The position numbers were made by a program, and so were the translations under genes. From Acarospora socialis (lineage: Eukaryota; Ascomycota; Lecanoromycetes; Acarosporales; Acarosporaceae), in contig JAMYGW020000003.1 in NCBI GenBank assembly GCA_025617375.2, positions 2,170,001 to 2,234,000 on the forward strand: 64,000 nucleotides of DNA, read 5' to 3'. This document shows, piece by piece, positions 59,855-64,000 of the stretch. A model generated the notes under the pieces. That model made no database searches, was not told the DNA's origin, and saw only the letters and a program-made list of their open reading frames with translations. Position 1 is the stretch's first letter. Every line of letters starts with the position of its first letter.

Positions 59855-60232
59855 ATATATATAATTTATCAATGTTAACTCTTCAGTGATTTCTTAATAT
59901 ACATATGATGTTGATGAATCAAAATTGAAGAAAAACACTTATACTCACACTATTATGAAGTTGCAGTCATACAGAATGAATTCAGAAACTTTGTGAATCT
60001 GAATTCAACACTTTATGTATTTAAACTAAAAGTCAATCTTCTATTAAAAAAGCATATGTGTAAAATGAAATTGCAGAGAAGCTTTGATCAGCACAGTCTT
60101 TATATGTAAAATAAATATGACAATGTCATAATAAAATCATTCAAGTGAAATAGTGTCTACATAGTTAAACATATTGCAAAAAAACTGAATTATTAAATCA
60201 ATTGAAAGATAAAAAGAATACTTGTGCTATAT

Positions 60233-60411
60233 TGTTGACTAACTGTCTATCTAGTGAAATGTACATCATTGATTTTAATTGTGATTGATGTAAGTTGTAA
60301 AGATTATTTATTTACATACTCTGTCATGCAGACTATATGAATAATGAGTAATTTTTGACATTAATTTCAACTAAGACTATGAAAGCAGCTAGAACACTGC
60401 ACTTCTCAATA
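60233..60411 (-). repeat. 3' LTR of the - strand Copia
   Basis: In + orientation TGTTGACTAACTGTCTAT ... CACTTCTCAATA; relative to the copies at 42396 and 57399 it lacks a middle segment. It lies directly after the RNase H end of the - strand Copia pol, the expected place of a 3' LTR. The same sequence at its left flank also occurs before the copy at 42396, which is unexplained. Confidence 0.55.
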
Positions 60412-63400
60412 TTTTTACTTGATGATATTGCATCTATTGACTCTCACTAACAGTAAGTTTCAGTTGTTCAACAAAGCACTTAAAGATTCATTTAAATAAA
60501 AACTTAATTAGTTCATCAGTTATTATGTTTTGACTGAGTACAAAATTCACATTAATCTGATTTTGTTTGTGCAGATCATGAATATGATGATAAACAATGT
60601 TAATATGTTTTAATTGTTCATACACATATGCATTTTTAATCAAAATCAAAACAGTCTGATTGTCTTTCTTGAGCTGAAGAGATGAAACTGCTTAATAAAC
60701 TTTATTTTTCTTGATGTTCACATAATATGAATTGTCTTCAAAATACTTACTTATATTCATGTCTTGCAGCATCTGTATAAGTTAAATCTCAGTCTTTTCA
60801 CATATTAACATAATCATATATTCAGTCTCTGTGATTAAAATGACAACAAACTTTTGTTTTTAATTTGTTCATGATACTGATCTGTTTTCAAGCATATATA
60901 TATATTTCAGAATTGACTTTTAATCTTGTTTGTCTGATGTATAGTTAAAATTGAAGTATTTAAGCATGACTTAACTCTCACTGAATTCATACACAATATT
61001 AAAATTAATAATTGATCTCACATATTGCAGCAGTTTCTTAAGTGTATGTTCATGATGTTCTGCAAAATTATTAAAATATTGACTTAGTTGATTTAAAGCA
61101 AAGATGATGTTTGATCAAGTATGAATTACTGCATACATCAAACTTTCAATTGCATGTTGATACTGTCTTTGATTTATTCTTTAATCAGTTGAGTTAATAA
61201 AACAAAAAATATCATATTCATTGAGTGAGATTGTTGTGATCTTGTGCTTATCAAACTGCATATGAAGATCTTTCAGCATCTTATTTACATAATGAGTCTG
61301 ATTCAGACATGTCAAAAGTGAATATTACACTTTAGTCATACTAATTGTGAAATATATTTCTAACACTCTTTCTAATTCACAATCATCAACAATGCACTTA
61401 CATTACTGAGATTCAGCTCTGCACAGACAGAATTTGTGTGCACAATATGTGTCAAATCTGCAATTTTTAAACTTACTCTTCATACTTTAAGCAGTCAATA
61501 GACATACAGAATCAACTGCATTTTTTGTGAAATTTTTTCACTGCACTAATCTGAGTTCATAATCTGTCAAAAGTGAACATCACACTTTAGTCATGCTAAT
61601 CATGAGTTATATTTCTAACAAGACATAGAATTCTTCTTTTGTAATTATGTATAATTTATATGTTAAGAATTTTTTGTGTCTTTTTTAAGTTCTTAACTTT
61701 GAACATTTTCACAAGAACTTTCTTGAATCAAAGAACATGTGTTAAATTTGCTGAAATTATAATTATATCATTTACATAGAGAAGCAGCATGATTCTTTTG
61801 ATACTGTGAATGAGAAAACATAAATTAATATTGCTTTAATAAAAGTTTAATTTGTGCAGATCAGTGACATATTATTTATGTTAATTTTACATGATTTACT
61901 TCAGATTATAGAGACTACACAATATACACAATGCACAGTTAAATGCAACTTAAACTTCAGAAAAAACTGTCATGTAAATGATTTTCTTAAGAAAGAATTT
62001 CATAAAGATGTTATTGATATTTATCTGATGACATTCAAAATTCTTAAGAACAATGATGACAAGAAAGACTCAAAGAGTGTTGAACTTAACTATAAATGTA
62101 AAAATGTTCTTATAATTAATGTTATATATCTATGAGAAATCTCTCATTATAACTTTTGTCTTAAACTTGTTCAGAAATTCATCAATGTTCAGTTTAAGTT
62201 TGAAAATTTATTTGCTGATCACTATATTTGCATTCTTTGATGACATAATTTCTTTTTATGTTCTGTTAACTGTTAAAGTCATTAATTTTGTACAGATAGT
62301 ATTCTTTCACATTTTTTCTCAAACTGAGTCTTTCACTACTTCAGTATAGATAACAAATGTGAAAATATTAGATTTGATGTTTTCAGTATCTTTCTCATTA
62401 TTTATGATGAATGTTATAAATATTAACATAATTTATAATATTTTAATCATGAACTCATCAGAGTCTTCATTATTGCTGTTTCATTTTCTCTTTAAAATCT
62501 CAACACACAAGAATGTCTTGACTTTTTCAGTTAAAATATTCAGTACTTTGCTGACAGAAACTTCAATATGTAAAAACTGCTTAATTTCACTTTATTTGTT
62601 TGTCTGTGATCTGTTTAAGTTGACTGTGATTAATTTATTTATTATATGAATATTTGATAAAAATGTGTCAAAATTGTCTACAATCAACTTGAATTCTTCT
62701 TTGTCATCTAAATTCATAAATCTAAATCTATAAATTTGTTCAGAGACAGTAGACAGAGTTATAGATGTTGTGAAATTCATGATGATTATATTCTTTTATA
62801 ATTATTCAATTAACTTTTGTTTAAACAGAATATTCAATGTTTATCTTTACAGTTTAAGATTAACACTGTCTTTCTTCTCATTCTTGATGAACTTTACAAT
62901 ATATTTCTTAATGATTCACTTGAGATTCAATGCTCAAAGCAGATACTGCTTTGTGATTTTATCTGTATAGTTCATGAAGATTTTCATTTATTTTTAATTC
63001 ATAAATTTGTTTTGTCTGCTTTCTGACAACAATTTGAGATTGATATAAAAGTAGTATTTGCAATTTTAGACACAAATATAATTAATGAATAACTGTACAT
63101 TAGTGAAGATCTTCTTCAGAGTTATTTATCTGTCATTGATCAAAAAATTAATTGTTGTTCAGTTATAAAAATAGACATCTGTTTACACTGTCTTCACTTA
63201 AAACTTTATTGAAAGTTCTGTCTTTTTAATCATGATATGCACTGAATTCTCAGTGATACAAATAATTTTTTGACAACATCATTCTGAATAAACATGTAAA
63301 ACATAATATACTGTAATGTAATATCAAAAAATCTGCATCAGTCATTTAGAATTAATTTTAATTTTATAACAGTGTCACTTTATACAGCAAGCACTCTCAC

Positions 63401-64000
63401 ACTGATTTGAAGCTCAATCTTTAATTGTTATTCTTGCAGTTTCTGTGAAATATTATCACATCACTTTAGCAATATTGTTTATATCTTTCAAGAATAGTTG
63501 TTCACAATCTTCAGAAAGTACTGATGTTCAGTAAATGACAGAAATAAAAAAATTATATATATCAATGAAAATTAGAGCAAGAATATTGATCTTTTTCTTG
63601 CTTACATTATATTTTTACTGATTAACAAACTTAATGAAAGCACAAACTTCACAGATATTCTTCTTGTCTTCAGCAATGAAAATTAACTTCTTAAAAATTA
63701 TAACTTTGTAAAGATCACAGAATTTTGCAAAGTCAAGATGAACAAATTATTGATGTTACAGCTTGTAAATCTTGATCTTCTTTCTTAAAAATGAAGTATC
63801 AACAAAAAATGAAGTGTCAACAAAGCTTAATGAGTCAGTCTACATCTGAAAGTTCATATTCAGTATTGTGACTGAAAAAGTTATCTTTGAATTAAGTAAC
63901 ACATGCATGATAAATAACAGAACAAACTCATTTAGTTTTTTCACAATGTATTTAACTATGTAGACACTGCTCTGCTCAAGTACTTTTATTATGACATTGT
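60412..64000 (-). pseudogene. Ty1/copia pol, inactivated, runs off the window
   Basis: Read on the - strand: pre-integrase zinc region near 63600-63770 (HLDFAKFCDLYKV; AEDKKNICEVCAF); reverse transcriptase with the YVDD box now YVNDIIIISANLTHV near 61740-61790; then, after a 311-bp insertion, the connection region (YQHAIESLMYAVIHT; LNQLSQYFNNFAEHHEHTLK, about 60990-61170); and RNase H (about 60440-60850) with VLILIKNAYVYEQLKHINIV and NVNFVLSQNIITDELIKFLF. Stops are mostly TGA. The 5' end and 5' LTR lie beyond the window. Confidence 0.85.
61310..61620 (-). mobile_element. 311-bp TRIM/SMART-like retroelement, copy C
   Basis: On the - strand: 5' terminal repeat 61565-61620, 3' repeat 61310-61365, TG...CA ends. 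Target duplication AGACA on both sides (61305-61309 and 61621-61625). Primer site reads GATTATGAACTCAG and the purine tract GAATTAGAAAGAG. The 3' repeat is more decayed than those of copies A and B. It sits inside the Copia reverse transcriptase/RNase H region. Confidence 0.83.

Larger units (their letters stand above)
57972..60232 (+). mobile_element. Short-LTR Copia element, 5' part, interrupted
   Basis: Begins with a 55-bp repeat (57972-58026, TGTTAGAAATATAACTCACA ... CCCACTTTTAACA) closely related to the terminal repeats of the 311-bp elements. It is followed at once by the same primer site, GATTATGAGCTCAG. Next come a leader with about 45-bp tandem repeats, a decayed gag-like region (58450-59540) with a Cys/His cluster near 59213-59250, and, after a 311-bp insertion, sequence resembling the start of the Copia pol region (SVYIVKHIAKKLN), also found inverted at the window end. 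No 3' LTR was found, so the element is incomplete. Assignment to Copia rests on these matches. Confidence 0.55.
35888..64000. other. AT-rich, CpG/CpC/GpG-depleted repeat compartment
   Basis: From about 35.9 kb to the window end the sequence is dominated by A and T, and almost every C is followed by A or T. CG, CC and GG dinucleotides nearly vanish, whereas CA, TG and GC remain common. All recognisable content is retrotransposon relics carrying many in-frame TGA codons. No host gene was found. Stretches not covered by separate entries (43056-43490, 44001-45690, 57161-57398) hold only AT-rich sequence without recognisable coding potential. Confidence 0.85.

Overview
The window looks like a filamentous ascomycete (Pezizomycotina) chromosome. 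Genes carry 43-99 bp GT-AG introns with TACTAAC-like branch points, and the recognised products are typically fungal: Tfg1, the two-subunit fatty acid synthase, a HET-domain protein, Arp9 and an Rds1-like ferritin-fold protein. The class is not certain; a Dothideomycete-like genome with AT-rich isochores would fit.

Gene-bearing part (1 to about 28.3 kb). A 5'-truncated TFIIF alpha gene (TFG1, +) converges on FAS2 (-). FAS2 and FAS1 are head to head across a 1.36 kb shared promoter and together encode a complete cytosolic alpha6-beta6 fatty acid synthase. Further right come a pyrimidine/purine-skewed low-complexity stretch, an unrecognised five-exon reading frame (-), a HET gene (-), a small putative secreted protein (-), ARP9 (-) and an RDS1-like secreted protein (+).

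Transition (28.3 to 35.9 kb). About 7 kb of ordinary base composition holds no supportable gene. It ends in two short solo LTRs that still contain CpG, at 35242-35404 (perfect 5-bp target duplication) and 35718-35887.

AT-rich compartment (35.9 kb to the end). This is a nest of dead retrotransposons. It holds two copies of one Ty3/gypsy chromovirus (36214-42389 and 45875-52042, + strand), a second chromovirus family on the - strand (52.0-57.2 kb) whose chromodomain was split off by the second gypsy insertion, and a Copia element on the - strand (60.2 kb to beyond the window). A different Copia with unusually short 55-bp LTRs starts at 57972. Nearly every CpG, CpC and GpG is gone while CpA and CpT are kept, so reading frames are full of TGA codons.

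Most interesting element. Three copies of exactly 311 bp (42570-42880, 59544-59854, and 61310-61620 on the - strand) have 56-bp terminal direct repeats with TG...CA ends. Each has a 5-bp target duplication, a primer-binding site matching the anticodon half of initiator tRNA-Met and a purine tract before the 3' repeat. They are terminal-repeat retrotransposons in miniature (TRIM/SMART-like). One has its empty insertion site preserved elsewhere in the window, and the short-LTR Copia at 57972 shares their LTR and primer site and may be the autonomous partner. These small elements, the solo LTRs and a 375-bp foldback element keep CC/GG or CG dinucleotides that the long elements have lost. That suggests they are younger, or too short for the repeat-directed mutation process to recognise.
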